A program made the position numbers and the translations under genes. Under the pieces are notes generated by a model. It made no database searches, was not told where the DNA came from, and worked only from the letters and a program-made list of their open reading frames with translations. A stretch of 64,000 bases of DNA, taken from positions 1 to 64,000 of the forward strand of contig JAFJTR010000011.1 in the NCBI GenBank assembly GCA_022559985.1, in the 5' to 3' direction. Shown piece after piece: positions 21,024 through 32,934 of this stretch; positions within the stretch are counted from its first letter, which is position 1, and each line of letters begins with the position of its first letter. The DNA is from Parastagonospora avenae f. sp. tritici 18332-5. Taxonomy: Eukaryota > Ascomycota > Dothideomycetes > Pleosporales > Phaeosphaeriaceae.

Positions 21024-23048
21024 CTAAAAGTCCGTCTTCCCGCCCATGACCTTGGCCGCGTTGACCGCTTTCATCTTCTCCACCCAACCTGTAGCAGGCA
21101 CGACTTTGCGCACGGTACGCACTTCGTCCGAGGCGTAGCCGGGGATGCGGATGTTGTAGTTGCGCTCAAGGATGAGTTGGAGGTCGCGGATGTCGAGCTG
21201 GGGGGACTCGCGGAGCTTGCTGAGCTTGCATGCGCTGCTGATGACGTTGTCGACGAAATCGTCTGCGAGTTGGAGGACCGCCTGGGATATTTGTTAGCAC
21301 GTGAGATAGTTACTGTGATATAATTGACCTACCTCTTCGACCTCGGAGGTCAGCGCCTCCTCCGATCCACCGGTGACTTGACGGACAAGCTCGTCCAGTT
21401 TGCGCTTGCTAAGGACACGGTCGCCCTCGCCCTCAAGTTGGAACGGAGGAGGTCGGGGAATGACAGGCTGTCCCATGGGACCAGGCGCACCGTTAGTAGG
21501 CCCACTCATAGTTGGCCGAGCCTGGCCCATGTGCACTGGCGCGGGCGATGTGACGTTGAGATGGCGGGGAATTGGCATCTTAGGGTTGTTAAGCTGCTCG
21601 CGCTCCCTGTTGCCAAAATTGCCCTGTCCCTGCTGGAGCGGCGTGCCAGTGCGCTGAGGGTCGGTATACGAGCGGTTCGCGGCGCTGACAGCTGCTTGGT
21701 GTGAAAGCGGGACGGGCGGGCCTGGCGCATTGGATGTGGCTGATTGAGGGTGAGGTGAGTTGCTCTGATGCTGGTGTGCATTTGCTTGGTGTGGGTTGAT
21801 CTGCGGACGGTTCTGCTGCATGTGTTGCTGTTGTTGTCCTGGCTGCGCGAACTGCTGTTGCACCTGGTTTGGAGGCATAACGTGCGAATGGGGGCCAGGC
21901 GGTGGCCGAGCTTGTTGTTGCTGCGACTGCTGCTGCTGCTGCTGTTGTTGTTGTTGCTGGTGCTGCTGATGCTGTTGATGTTGATGCTGCTGCTGCATCG
22001 AGGGCGGCATTTGGAGGTTCTGGGGCGGCTGTTGTGGCTGCTGGTTACCTTGCATGTTGAACTGCGCAGCGGGCTGTTGCTGCGGGACCTGTCCACCTTC
22101 GACCTTTATCTGCGGCTCTTCTTTGACCGGCGCCTGGTTAGGAATACCTGGCTGTGAGGACTGTCGCTGAAGCTGTTGTGCTTGATGTTGTTGGGGTTGC
22201 TGCTGCTGGTGCGGCGATTGGGTCGGGACCTGGGACTGCTCTTGCGACACGGGCTGTCCCTGCGCAGCCTCTTGATCTTTTCTTTCCCGATCGTCCTTCC
22301 ACGTTTTCTGCGCCTTACGAAACTTCTCCACTTGCTCGCTCATGTTAGCGTGCTCCTTCTCTATGCGCGCCTTCATGTTCAACGCATCGGCGGGAACTTC
22401 CTGTCCAGCTTTCTGCTTTTCTTCTATCTGGCTCAAAATCTTCCGCCTGTTCTCCGCATGTTGTGCTTGCTTGACTAGCATATTGAGATAGCCATTCCGG
22501 TATTCCTTAACCTTCGCATTATATTCTGGTGTTCCGGGAGTTGGGCCGTTGGGCGGGAGGTGAATCGGGAATGCTTGTACATGCTTGTATATGGCACTAT
22601 CGATCGGCGGTGCTGACCCAGCTGGTCGCGATTGATTAGCGGCTTGTTGTTGGGACTGCTGTGATGAAGCCTGACTCGGCGGGCCTGGAGGGTTTTGCGC
22701 CTGGGGTTGCTCCTGCTTAGGCTGGCCCTGGCTCTGCTGTGACCCCTGGCTGGATTGGCCTTGGTTTCCTTGTTGTTGTTGTTGCATTTTCTGCTTGCGG
22801 AATTGTCGCTCGCGGTTTATGAACTTTTGTGAGTACTCGAAGAGCTTCGCACGCGCCGTGGTATGCTCGGAGGTGCCCTGCGCATGGTGCTGGGTCATGT
22901 TCCAGAAGTTCATCATGATCTGGCGGTATTTCTGCCTTTCATCTTCGCCGAGACACTGAAGCCTGAGAATGTCGTCGGGTCGCATCAACTGTGCTGCTTG
23001 GCCGCCAGGCGCCTGCTGGCCCTGCTGCTGGGGTTGGGCTTCGCTCAT
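21024..23048 (-). CDS. TAF12: TFIID/SAGA subunit 12 (histone-fold TAF)
   Basis: Nuclear general transcription factor shared by TFIID and SAGA, which pairs with TAF4 or Ada1 through a histone fold. Exons 21333-23048 and 21024-21281 give 657 residues. The N-terminal part has an ordered, charged segment (DDILRLQCLGEDERQKY and onwards, 25-85). A very long Gln/Pro-rich region follows, with polyQ runs around 350-385. The TFIID 20 kDa histone fold is at about 535-640: KRKLDELVRQV (loop and alpha 1), AVLQLADDFVDNVI (alpha 2), LDIRDLQLILERNYNI (alpha 3) and a final helix. The single intron falls inside the histone fold. HFI1/ADA1, its SAGA histone-fold partner, is also in this window (55164-56454). 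Confidence 0.94.
21911..21997 (-). repeat. Gln-coding trinucleotide tract in TAF12
   Basis: CTG/TTG triplets on the plus strand, read as CAG/CAA on the coding strand, with interspersed His codons. It encodes the main polyQ/QH run. The mix of CAG and CAA suggests it is not a freshly expanded pure repeat, but length polymorphism between strains is likely. Confidence 0.8.
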
Positions 23049-23712
23049 TGTCGCGACGTGCAGCCGACGTGAATGGGCGGAGACAAAGGGCGAGGCACTC
23101 CGAAGGTTGACGTCGCAGGTGAATCTCGACGAGTTGGTGCTTCGGTATAGCGATGAGGGTCCTGCGCATGGGGTGAGAAATCGATTAAAGTACTAACATG
23201 TGAACGTCGGTAGGTTGAGGTTTGGCGCAGTGAGTGATGGTCAGCCTTGGCGCTGGGGAACGCGTTTGGGCAGAATGGCCCGTGCTCAAAGCCTACAATC
23301 ACCATGAATACCTAAAACTTACCATATTGATACCTTTTTCGTAGTGAGATCCAAGAGCAAAATAGAAACCTCGTCAGTTCCTTCCACATGAGCCCCGGCG
23401 TCTCTTGCAATCACATAGATAGACGACATAATACCAGATTGACCACACGCTGTGTACGCGCCATACAGAAACAATACACTCTCCTCGTATATGCTTCTTT
23501 ATGTGATATCCGAAGAACCTAACCAACTAACCCTCTCACGTCCTCATTCACTCTCACTCATACCCCCATCCGGCCCGCACTATCCCCAAACAAGCAGCTA
23601 TGACATCATCCCCTTCACCCATCCGCACCCCTATCGAGACATGCCTCCACACCCCTACCTCCTACCAAACATTCACCCTCACCCTCACCCTCACAAAACA
23701 CACACATCCACC
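23049..23712. other. Shared divergent promoter of TAF12 and thioredoxin
   Basis: 664 bp. The thioredoxin side is strongly pyrimidine-rich and includes a (CACCCT)n run at 23674-23694 shortly before the ATG, typical of fungal transcription-start regions. I see no gene. Confidence 0.5.
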
Positions 23713-24089
23713 ATGTCCACCCCCGAAATCCCCGCCCTGCACTCCAAAGCCGAATACCTGCGCGCCGTTATGTACGAAGGCGTCACGATCCTCGAAGGCA
23801 CCGCAACATGGTGCCAGCAGTGCAAAGTAATCGCGCCCGAGGTGGCTAAGATGGTAGAGGAGTATCCGGATGTAACATTCTGCCCATCTTACTTCGATCT
23901 GAAGAGTGTTGCTGACGCTGGCAGGTCAAATTCTATACCTACGACGTGGAGGAGTGCGAGGACATAGCGCAGGAGCTAGGAGTTAGTCAGATGCCGACGT
24001 TTAGTATTTTTAAAGATGGGGATATTCAGGAGGGTGTTACTGGCGCGAGACCGAAGGAGATAAGGAAGGCAATCGAGGGTTGTCTATAG
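23713..24089 (+). CDS. Thioredoxin-like protein with WCQQC active site
   Basis: Small thioredoxin-fold protein of 107 residues from exons 23713-23871 and 23925-24089 (53-nt intron). The active-site segment ATWCQQCKVIAPEV places Cys34 and Cys37 after the second strand. The canonical motif is WCGPC, so Gly-Pro is Gln-Gln here. The cis-proline loop QMPTFSIF (Pro77) and the last strand-helix unit with KDGDIQEGVTGARP are intact. Both cysteines and cis-Pro argue for redox activity, but the two middle residues set the redox potential, so a specialised partner is likely (inference). There is no signal peptide, so it is probably cytosolic or nuclear. It is divergent from TAF12, and its 3' end is 40 bp from the 3' end of the UGGT gene (convergent). 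Confidence 0.92.
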
Positions 24090-24129
24090 CCCACATCTAA
24101 TTCGAAACGTGTCACCATACATAAATCAT

Positions 24130-27100
24130 TTATAGTTCATCCCGTCTCCTCTCCTCATCCTTCTCTTTCTTCTCCCTGACTTGTTCTTCAGCTTGGACAT
24201 CCACCACCGCTTCCTCCTTCGCCTTTTCGCCCTTGACCCTGCGCGCTAGAGCACCCACTTCCTCATCGTACAAATTCCACTCTGGGATCTGGCGTCTCGC
24301 GCGGTCGAGCTTGGGCTCCTTGGTCATGGGGTTATTGCACAAATCAATTGTCTTTGCCGTTTCCAGATCCGCATCACTACACCACGTCTCGCACCACAGC
24401 CATTCCTGTGGCAGCGAATGGATGGGGAGGTTGAACTGCATATTGTTGGGCAAGTCTTGGTCCAAGTTGGAGAGCGAGTTTGGATCGGCTGAGAGTTGGT
24501 GGTATTGTTGACGTAGGCGGTCGCCGGCTGCGAGTTGGCGGAATTTGACGAGGTCGACAACGTACAATGCAGAGATATGGTACGGTCTTCCACGCAGGAA
24601 GTTGGCCCAGTAGCCAGTCTTCCAGAATCTGAAGCCTTCCATCTCTGTACGGCTATCGCCCATTGGCGTGAAGCCATAGGGTGCGCCTTCGAGGTCGTGC
24701 ATGACGAGTTCGTACATATCTGTGCGGACGATCTGATCGGCGTCCACGAAGATAACCTTCTCGAGATCAAGCGGGAACAAAACGTCTAGGAAGAGGATTT
24801 TGTAACCCCAGATCTCGCGCTGCTTTTCGGTTTGACTACGTAGCCAATGTGGCCATTTGTAAGTGACGAGTTCGTATTCGAAACCATATTCGGCGGCGAT
24901 GTGCGGCAGGAAGGACTTGAAAGACGGCGAGAGGAACTGCTCAATGAACCAGAACTTGACGGTATGCTTGGTGTGTTTCATGACAGAAAGCATCATAATA
25001 TTAAGCATGCGCTCGTAGAGATGGCCTGAGGCGACGGAGAAGATGTTGATATCGGCTTGGGTGCCCTTCTTCTTGGACTTGGTGCCAAGCAGTTCGGCGC
25101 CCTTGTCAAGAACCTTTTGAGAATCAAAGTTCAGACCCAGCTTGCCTAGGAGCTTGTTGACCTTTTCTGTGCCCTTGCCGACGAGTTCGGAGGCGAGCGA
25201 CTCATCTGGAGTAAGAACATCTGCCATTTCCTGACCAGGTTTGCGAGAAAGACGAGGAAAGATTGTCGCGCCCTGGAAGCTCATCAACGCAATCTCAGTG
25301 GTCTCATCACCCGGCTGCGGCGCCCAACCCTTGGGGCCTGCGCTGTCAAGGCTGAATACCTCCTGCGAGCGACCGGTCTTAAGCCTGATATTGTAGAAGC
25401 CTGGGTTGGTCTTGAACTGGAAGTATCCAAGGTTGGCCATGATGATAGTATCGGCGTAGTGAGGGTCCTTCTCGGTCGCAAGGACAACTTCAGCTCCACT
25501 AGGTGGCTGACCGCCAAGTGTAGTGTCGCGGGAGTGTCCTTCAATCAAAATGCTTTCCAAGCCATAGATCGCATTAATGTTCTTGCCAGCAGGCAGCGTG
25601 CTGAGCTTGATGTTGTCCAGATCATGAATTGACTCTTCTGGAGCAACCAACCACGACGGCGGTACGTCCATGCCCAGGTTGAGCAAAGCCTCTTTCGGAA
25701 TACCAGAGAACTCGGCTTCGAGACTACTAGTCGAGCCATCTTCGTTGAAGGTTGGTCTCGCATCAAGCAAATACCTGTAAAAGCGTTTGATTGGAAGCTC
25801 CTGGAGCATTTGCTTGGGATTCAGGAACAGCTTGAGATGAACACCATTCATATCGCTGAGTGTCTTCAGGATGGGGATCCACTTCTGCGCTTGCTCGGTG
25901 GCTGGGTCGATGGAAGCGACAATCTGAAAAACGGCATCGTCAAAGTCGCCTTTGATAATTGCAGTGTGCTCAGTAGTCCAATTGTTGAACTTGCTCATGC
26001 GCAGTGTAGATGCAGACTCAAATATGCCATCTGGCACATCAGAGATAGTCGACAGCGTAACAAGTGATTGAATCTTGGCAACGTCAAAAGGCGTAGAGAG
26101 TTTGGAGGTGAGGTCGAGGCCAGTGAGGGCAAGGCTTAGAGGCTCAGTCCGCTTGTTCGTCTCATACGTGACAAGTGTCTCAATGTCATCTTTTGAGAAT
26201 ACAAGATCGTCCGGAATGGGTCCAACTTGACGACCGTTGACAACAATGGCGTTCTGGCCTGGCCTCAAATTGAATGCCTCAAGTATTGGCAATGCGGACT
26301 TCCAGAACGCCTTTGAGTCTTCCGTAACAGGTCGGGAGTCGGACGTCTTGTATAACGATGCTGACAGTGCCTCCGTAGTAAAATCACCATTAGACTCGGC
26401 AAATGCTTTGACGAGACCATCAGAGGCATTGAGCTCTGAGGCGGTATTTGCGTTGTGAATCAGTACAATCTCTGCATTCGGGTTTTCTTCGCGGTAGGTG
26501 GCAGCAGACTTAAGTAGTGCGAGTCCAGAAGGAGAATCAAAGTCGCCAAGTACTGTGATGTGAACCCAGTCGCTCTTGCTTGCAGATTCCGCAGCTTTGA
26601 CGCGCGGCATCTTGCCAAAGTTCTCCCCGTGAGTCTGCTCAAATCTGGCCATGTTGATGAGTGTGATGTTCTTCTCGTTCTCCGGCACGATGAAGGGGTT
26701 GCGCCTTGTGGACGCCTGCAACAGGAAGAACTGCGGCACCCAGCTGTCCTCGTTGAAGACTCCGTTGAATACGTTCTGTTGAATCTGGCGAAGATCCGAT
26801 CCGATCCGCTGGCTGAGAACACCAAGCCACTCATCTGTTTGAGCAACGGGCACACCGTTGACGAATACTGGGGCATTTGGTACGTTTGCTGCGAGACGCT
26901 TCAAGTACTGCTTCGCTGCTTCTGCTCTTTTCAGCGCCTCTTCCGACTTGAGTACTTCAGTAAGCTCTAGCGCTTCGCGATCGGCAAAAAGTTGTCCGTC
27001 TTTGATAACGGTAGCAAAGGCGTTCTTGTCAGGTGATGCAAGATTTTTGTTGTTGAGTGACTAGAGTCTTTTGTAAGTCGGGATAGAGAGGAATCTGTGG

Positions 27101-28844
27101 ATTGACTCACATCTTGAAGATAGCTTGTTACACCTGCGATCCCGTACGCATCCTGTAGGTAATAGATGACCTTTGCTTGCTCGAGAGCGCCCTCAGTCAA
27201 GATCTGGGGCACGAGACCCCACCTTAACGGGATACCTCGCTGTACTAAGCTCAAGATCGTGTCGACTATGGTAGTGACATCGTCGATAGAAGTGAAGTCA
27301 ACGGGAACAATGGCGTTGTGGATATCGCGCCGAACAGAGGGCAGTTGGCCTGGGAATGTTCTTTGCAGTAACTGATGCTATTGTCAGTGTACACCTTTTA
27401 GCTTGGAAAGAGGCACTTACCGCTCGAAGGTCAGTAGGCCAACTCTCATATCTGTCGTCATTCTCAATATCGTTGAGATACATAATCACGTTGCCGCCCT
27501 CAATTTCGTCTCTGAAATCATATCGTTGAGGTTCATCTTGAGTCTGAGTCGCGGCAATAGCTTCGTGGGAAAGAAGTGCAACGACATCTGGTGCAGAAAG
27601 ACCCTGGCTGCGTATGCCTTTGATCAAGGCTCGCTCGCGTCTGAGGTGTGCAAGCAAAGAGTATGGGTTCACATCTCGTGCTGGTATCTGAACGCCATTG
27701 ATCCAGATCATGTTCAAGCCGGCGGGAAGGAGGAATTCTCGATTCTTGGTATGCTCTTCCAGGAAGTTTTCCGACACATTTTGACCAGCGATGATAGATG
27801 AGTACTTTGGGAAGTCCTGTACGAGCTTGAGAAGCGTGTCCATGGGCTGGTCACTCTTCATTACAAAGCTGGCAGCTTTCACACCAAGATCAGAAACCTC
27901 GTCTTTGGACAATGGCTTGAGGTCCGCGACTTCCTGGTCTTCATCTAGGCCAGTCACTGACGACTTCTGTCCACTGGATTGACTCTCATCTTTCTGTCTG
28001 TCGTCGATGACAATGTAGTCTGTTCGCTTGAGTTGAAGCTCAACACCATATCCGTTCACTACTAGTGGTAATTTAGATGCTTTGTTGGAAGGCTTGTGAC
28101 GGATTCGATACGATGTCTTGCCATCCTTCGCCGTTTTGCTCAACATATCATGCCATGATTTGAACTGCGGTGCAGTGATGTCGGCATATAGGATTGCAGG
28201 CAGAGCTGAGTTGTTGCCGAGTGTACGGTCGAAAGGTAGTTCGTATGTGCTGCGAGGCGTCAGTATAATACCATCTCAATTGTTTCAAGCTGCCTACCGT
28301 TCACTCTTGATATCGCCAAACGGCTCGGTGAATTGGGGAGAGCAATATTGCTTTCCACCAAATGATATCCAGATACCACATGCGTCTGTCTGTTCCGCTA
28401 GCAGCGAGGGCTCGACTGAGGTGTTGTAGAACTGATAGTGCGCTTCTATTCGCGGCGCAGCCGACCGAACAGACAATGCAAACTCGAAAGACGCGAGCGC
28501 TTCAGGCTCTGTGATATGTCCATCATTGTGTAATAAATCTACAAAGGCCGTGTAAAGCTCTTGCTCGGTGACATACTTGTCGAAGTAGCCCTGTGATACG
28601 CGATCGAGGATTGGATAATACACCGTGCCGTTCTCTTCTGCGGCAGTTTCTCTGGGCCATGTCAGTTGTGATGGCTTTCGAAGAGGAGACTTATGAAGTA
28701 CAATAGCTCTACCAAGTATGGTGCTGGGCTGAATGAGGCCCGCAAAGCAACGTTTATGCTTGGACTCGCAAGGGCGCCAATGTGGTGGACTGCACTGAGG
28801 GCGAATAGACCCCGCGCGCTCAGCAAAGAAGCTGGTGTCCACAT
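24130..28844 (-). CDS. gpt1: UDP-glucose:glycoprotein glucosyltransferase (UGGT)
   Basis: ER-lumen folding sensor. It reglucosylates N-glycans of misfolded glycoproteins so they rebind calnexin. Exons 28702-28844, 28298-28651, 27421-28249, 27111-27371 and 24130-27060 give 1505 residues, normal for UGGT. A signal peptide occupies about the first 27 residues (MWTPASLL to IGALA). The N-terminal 1150 residues are the thioredoxin-like and beta-sandwich sensor region. The GT24 catalytic domain covers about 1190-1470 with FVDADQIVRTD (DxD-type metal site near 1300), GDSRTEMEGFRFWKTGYW and SNLDQDLPNNMQ. The tail is a Lys/Glu-rich stretch ending in RDEL, an ER retrieval signal. I chose the start at 28844 because it alone supplies the signal peptide and splices in frame to ETAAEENGT. 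Confidence 0.96.
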
Positions 28845-29455
28845 GGCGCAAGAATTTCTATCAAGCTGTCTTGAACGCTGATGAGACTCCAGGAAGCTTC
28901 AGGCAGTGCACAATTGGTTGTGGGTGGAGTGTTGCAGCCGCGGTCTCACGAAGTTGCAACGTGTAGCATTACGTCCGGGGCCTAGAATCTCACAGGGCCA
29001 GCTGAGAGTTGCGCAAAGGCTAGAATAACAACGAGAGAAGCTTCCGAGATTTTCACAGAAAGAATTGGTAGTTCTGCCTCCTGTCGTGAATGGTCTCAGC
29101 TTGTTGTCCTCGAGGTGTTCTAACTCTCGGGAGTCCGCAGCACAGCACAGCCACGTGTGGCTGCTTATCGATACCGGTAAGCCCAGGAACGACCGTGCTT
29201 CGATGTCAGTCCAGACTTCACCATCGACAACCGACGGGGAATTACCCGCTGCACGGTTCCTAGCGCACGCCCTACTGTCAATCATACAAAGGCGGCCTGT
29301 TCGGGTACTTGTAGGCGTGCCCGCAGTCAAGAGAGCGTGACTGATAAATATGACGTTCCCTGCTTCCGTAGAAGGCTTCCTGAGCACCAGGATCGTCTGA
29401 CTCTCAATGCTCTCCACGTCTGTCTCCATACTTACCAGGCAATCGTTCGCCCACA
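28845..29455. other. Divergent promoter region of UGGT and the MFS gene
   Basis: 611 bp between two divergent starts. A 216-codon minus-strand frame covers it but also runs into the MFS first exon, and I judge it chance. No other feature is supported. Confidence 0.45.
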
Positions 29456-31271
29456 ATGTCGCGCACTGCAACGTCGATCGAGCTTGTAGATTACCCTCAG
29501 ACTCTATTGACAGATCCACCCAGTGTTTATACCAAAGGCGATCTAGCATCGTCGTTGAACGATGATGGACAGCCGATCATCGTCCCAACTAATGCCGTCG
29601 ACGTCGAGCAATTGCAGGCACCAGGTAAAAGAACAACCGCTGTCGTTCTTGTGACAGTCGTGTGTGTCACGATGATCAGTGCCATGCTCTCTGGAGTTAC
29701 AACTGTGGTGTTGCCGACGATGGCGAGAGACTTGCAGCTTGCACCAAGTGTGCTCCTATGGTGATGCTATCGAACTTGCCTAGCTGAGTGAAGCTGACAA
29801 AACTCAGGCCTGTATCCGTCTATGCTCTGACCTGTGGTTGCACACTTTTATTGCTGGGTTCGGTGACAGATGTGGTAGGTTCAAGGCCTATGTATCTGAC
29901 AGGCTGTGTTCTACAGTCTGTGTTCACCCTTGCCTCTGGTCTCTCCCGGACGGGCACTCAACTCATCATATTCCGTGCTCTTGGTGGTATCGCTATATCG
30001 TTCTGCTTGCCCTCAGCAGTCAGCACTATCACGAATACATTCCCAGAGGGCAAGAGCAGGAACATCGCATTTGCTTCGATGGGTGGAGGCCAGCCCATTG
30101 GGTTCTCGCTCGGCTTGGTTCTTGGGGGTATCTTTGCCGATACGATTGGCTGGCGATGGGGTTTCCACCTTTGTGCTATTGTTAACACCATCATATTCGT
30201 TATCGCACTATTCGGACTGCCCAAGGTTGCAGACAAGCATACTCGGATGTTCCACCGACTCAGGACCGAAATCGACTGGGTCGGGATAGCTATGGGAAGC
30301 GTCTCTTTAGCGCTGCTTTCCTACTGCTTTGTGTAAGTGGCTACTACGTACCCACGATGGACCTCAATCTGACGCGATACAGGTTGATTTCGGAGGACAC
30401 TGCAAAGATCCGCGAAGCAACTACCCTCGGCCTCCTCATCACTGCAGTTGCTCTGATCCCGGGCTTCATCTTGTGGGTCGGTCGTCAGGAGAAACTCGGT
30501 CGTCCAGCCGTGATACCAAATTCTCTCTGGAGGAACCGCATCTTCAGCGTCATTTGTATCGGAGTCTTCTTAGTCTGGGGCGTCTTCAATGGCATCGAGA
30601 CATTTATGACGCTCTTCTTCCAAGACGTCCAAGGCCTCTCTGCGCTCCAGACGTCTATCCGTTTTCTCCCCACACCTGTTGGTGGTATCATAGCCAACAT
30701 CGCCATGGGACTGATAGCCCACAGAGTGCGCGCCGACTACACCGTGCACATTGGCGTCTTCCTGGCCACTGTCGCCGCGCTGCTGATGTGTGTGATCCAG
30801 CCCGAGTGGACATATTGGGCGTGCGCATTTCCAGCTACCTTTCTCATGCCGATAGGTTCCGACGTCCTCTACACGATCTCAAGTCTGGTAATCACTTCGG
30901 TGTTGTACGTCTCTTCAAATTCCTCCAGGGTGTATTATTAAGCTGACATTCTCAGTCCTGCCCGGACACAAGGGCTAGCAGGAGGCGTCTTCAATACCAT
31001 CGCTCAGATCGGCAAGTCTGTTGGACTTGCGACAAGGTGAGTTTCGATGTTTAGCACTTGTAAATTGTTACTGACTTCGTGGTGTTGTAGCGGAGTGATC
31101 GCAACCAGCATCACAAGCAATTCGCGGTACCATGAAAAGGAAAGCCCAGAAGCGCTCATGGAGGGTTTCCGTGCTGCATTCTGGTACCTGTTTGCGCTCA
31201 GCTGTGCCACTGCGGTCCTGTTCGCATGGGGACTGAGAGGCATCGGAAAGGTGGGAATGAAGCGAGAGTAA
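29456..31271 (+). CDS. MFS drug:H+ antiporter, DHA2-like (14 TM)
   Basis: Plasma-membrane proton-coupled exporter of unknown substrate. Exons 29456-29760, 29808-30332, 30383-30904, 30956-31036 and 31091-31271 give 537 residues with correct phase at every junction. The first 60 residues are cytosolic. Hydrophobic segments follow densely from about 62 to the end and fit 14 helices. TM2-TM3 loop has a VGSRPMYL variant of the family G-x-x-x-D/G-R signature. Motif C-like GGGQPIGFSLGLVLGGIF and WRWGFHL mark the antiporter branch. FPEGKSRNIAFASMG is also typical. The C-terminus is short and basic. No biosynthetic genes adjoin it, so export of a self-made toxin is not suggested by context. Confidence 0.93.
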
Positions 31272-31648
31272 TCCGAGCTTTGTGTTGTACGGATTCTACA
31301 TAGTTGTGCACGCACTGTAATTGTAGGGAATGTAGAAAGTTGAAGGTATGCCCTTGCAATTTGTTCTTAGCGAGCGCAACTCAGGTCTAGAGTGTAATGG
31401 TTGCACAAGGGTTGGTGCAAGGGCCGTCTGTTTGGGTAAGGTGAAACCAGCGAGACGGGACCACCAAAACTCAACGCGGCGCACCAACACTCCTGGAGGC
31501 TGACGACGGGCGGCACTAGCCCCAAGATCTCCACCTGCCAACAATGACCACATTGCGCCAGACACGATCTGCCTTTGCCTTCGACTTGATTCCTGCTTGA
31601 TGGATTGAGCCACTGTGCCGAACATCCACCGCTCGCTTCGCCGTCAAG
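31272..31648. other. Short intergenic promoter region
   Basis: 377 bp between two genes in the same direction. I see no motif worth naming. Confidence 0.4.
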
Positions 31649-32934
31649 ATGCTGTCCGGCCCGCCGCGTCTGATCCCCTTCGTGTTTGTGTTCCTGTGCC
31701 TGTGCTTCGTCTGGTGGTACCTCCATATGCCAGGCGCAAGTGCAGGCAATGCCATATCAGGATGGAACCCGAACCCCAAGCCGACGACCATCGCAACGCC
31801 CGCTTACAAGGGCGACCCGCTGGACTTTGGCATATTACCCAAGTTCAGCGATGGGGCGCCCAAACCGCCAGGCACCAACTACACGTTCAAGATTGTGGTG
31901 CCCAAGACCGTGAAGGAGGACATTAGCTGGATGCACGAGGAAATACCTGATGCGCCGCTGGTCGTCTACGAAGTCGACAACCCCAATGCCGAAAACAAGA
32001 TCCCAAAGAACAAGGGTCGCGAGGCTATGGTGAGTGCGATGGAAGCCGAGATAATTGGTCGTGTGAGGGTTGACATTGCGAATAGGTGTACCTCAGCTAC
32101 ATTATCGACCACTACGACGACCTGCCCGACACAAGCCTGTTCATGCACGCCCACCGCTACGCATGGCACAACAACATGCTCATGGGCCAAGATGCCGCCA
32201 CCATGATCAAGCGCCTCAACCACGAGCGGGTCGCGCGCCACGGATACATGAATGTGCGCTGCCACCATGATCCCGGTTGCCCCGACTGGATCCACCTGGA
32301 CCGCCCCGGTATCGACTTCGACTTCTTCCACAAGCCCGAGGAGATCTACTGGCGGCGTGAAATCTGGGAGGAGATACACCCGGGCGCGCCCATCCCGCCC
32401 TCAATATCAGGCACCTGTTGCGCGCAGTTCGCCGTCTCGCGCCAACGAATTCGCGAGGTGCCCATCGAGCGCTTCAAGCACTACCGCCAGTGGCTGCTCA
32501 CAACCGGCATGGACGACCAGTTCTCCGGCCGCGTCTTCGAGTACATCTGGCACTACATCTTCACCGGCCACGAGGTCCTGTGCCCCGCCATGAACACGTG
32601 CTACTGCGACGGCTACGGCTACTGCTTTGGCGGGCAGAAGAAATTCGCCGAGTATTTCGAGAAGCAAGACAAGCGTAACGCGATGGCTGGCAAAATCGAA
32701 CCATTCAGACAACGCGAAGAAGAAGCCAAGAAGGAGGGCAAATCTCCAGAGTGGACACAGGAGGAGAAGGTTGAGTTCACCGAGTTAAACTACCAGGTCG
32801 TGAAAATGGATCAGGAGCTGAATCTGTTGAGAGAGGAGGCGATGAAGAGGGGTGATGATCCGGCAAAGCGGAAAGAGGAGACGGAGTCCTGGGACTCGGA
32901 GGGGATATGGGATTATGCGCCGAAAAACACTTAA
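31649..32934 (+). CDS. DUF3431 type II membrane protein
   Basis: Fungal family of unknown biochemical activity. Exons 31649-32029 and 32086-32934 give 409 residues. A short cytosolic N-terminus (MLSGPPR) leads into one signal-anchor helix at about 8-24, so most of the chain faces the Golgi or ER lumen. The DUF3431 domain runs from about 75 to 315 and includes the characteristic VYLSYIIDHYDDLPD and the following HAHRYAWHNN. Conserved cysteines follow (CHHDPGCPDW, CCAQFAVSR), then ISGTCC and PCM-type Cys near CYCDGYGYCF. The last 90 residues are a Lys/Glu-rich coiled coil. Fold and His/Asp-rich motif hint at a glycosyltransferase-like enzyme, which is inference only. Confidence 0.92.

Noticed and set aside
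23674..23694. CACCCT repeat resembling telomeric sequence
   Set aside because: The fungal telomere repeat is TTAGGG/CCCTAA. This is a pyrimidine-rich promoter tract just before the thioredoxin start.
28899..29549. 216-codon minus-strand frame between UGGT and the MFS gene
   Set aside because: It overlaps the first MFS exon on the other strand, occupies the promoter of both genes, and its translation has no domain or ordered pattern.
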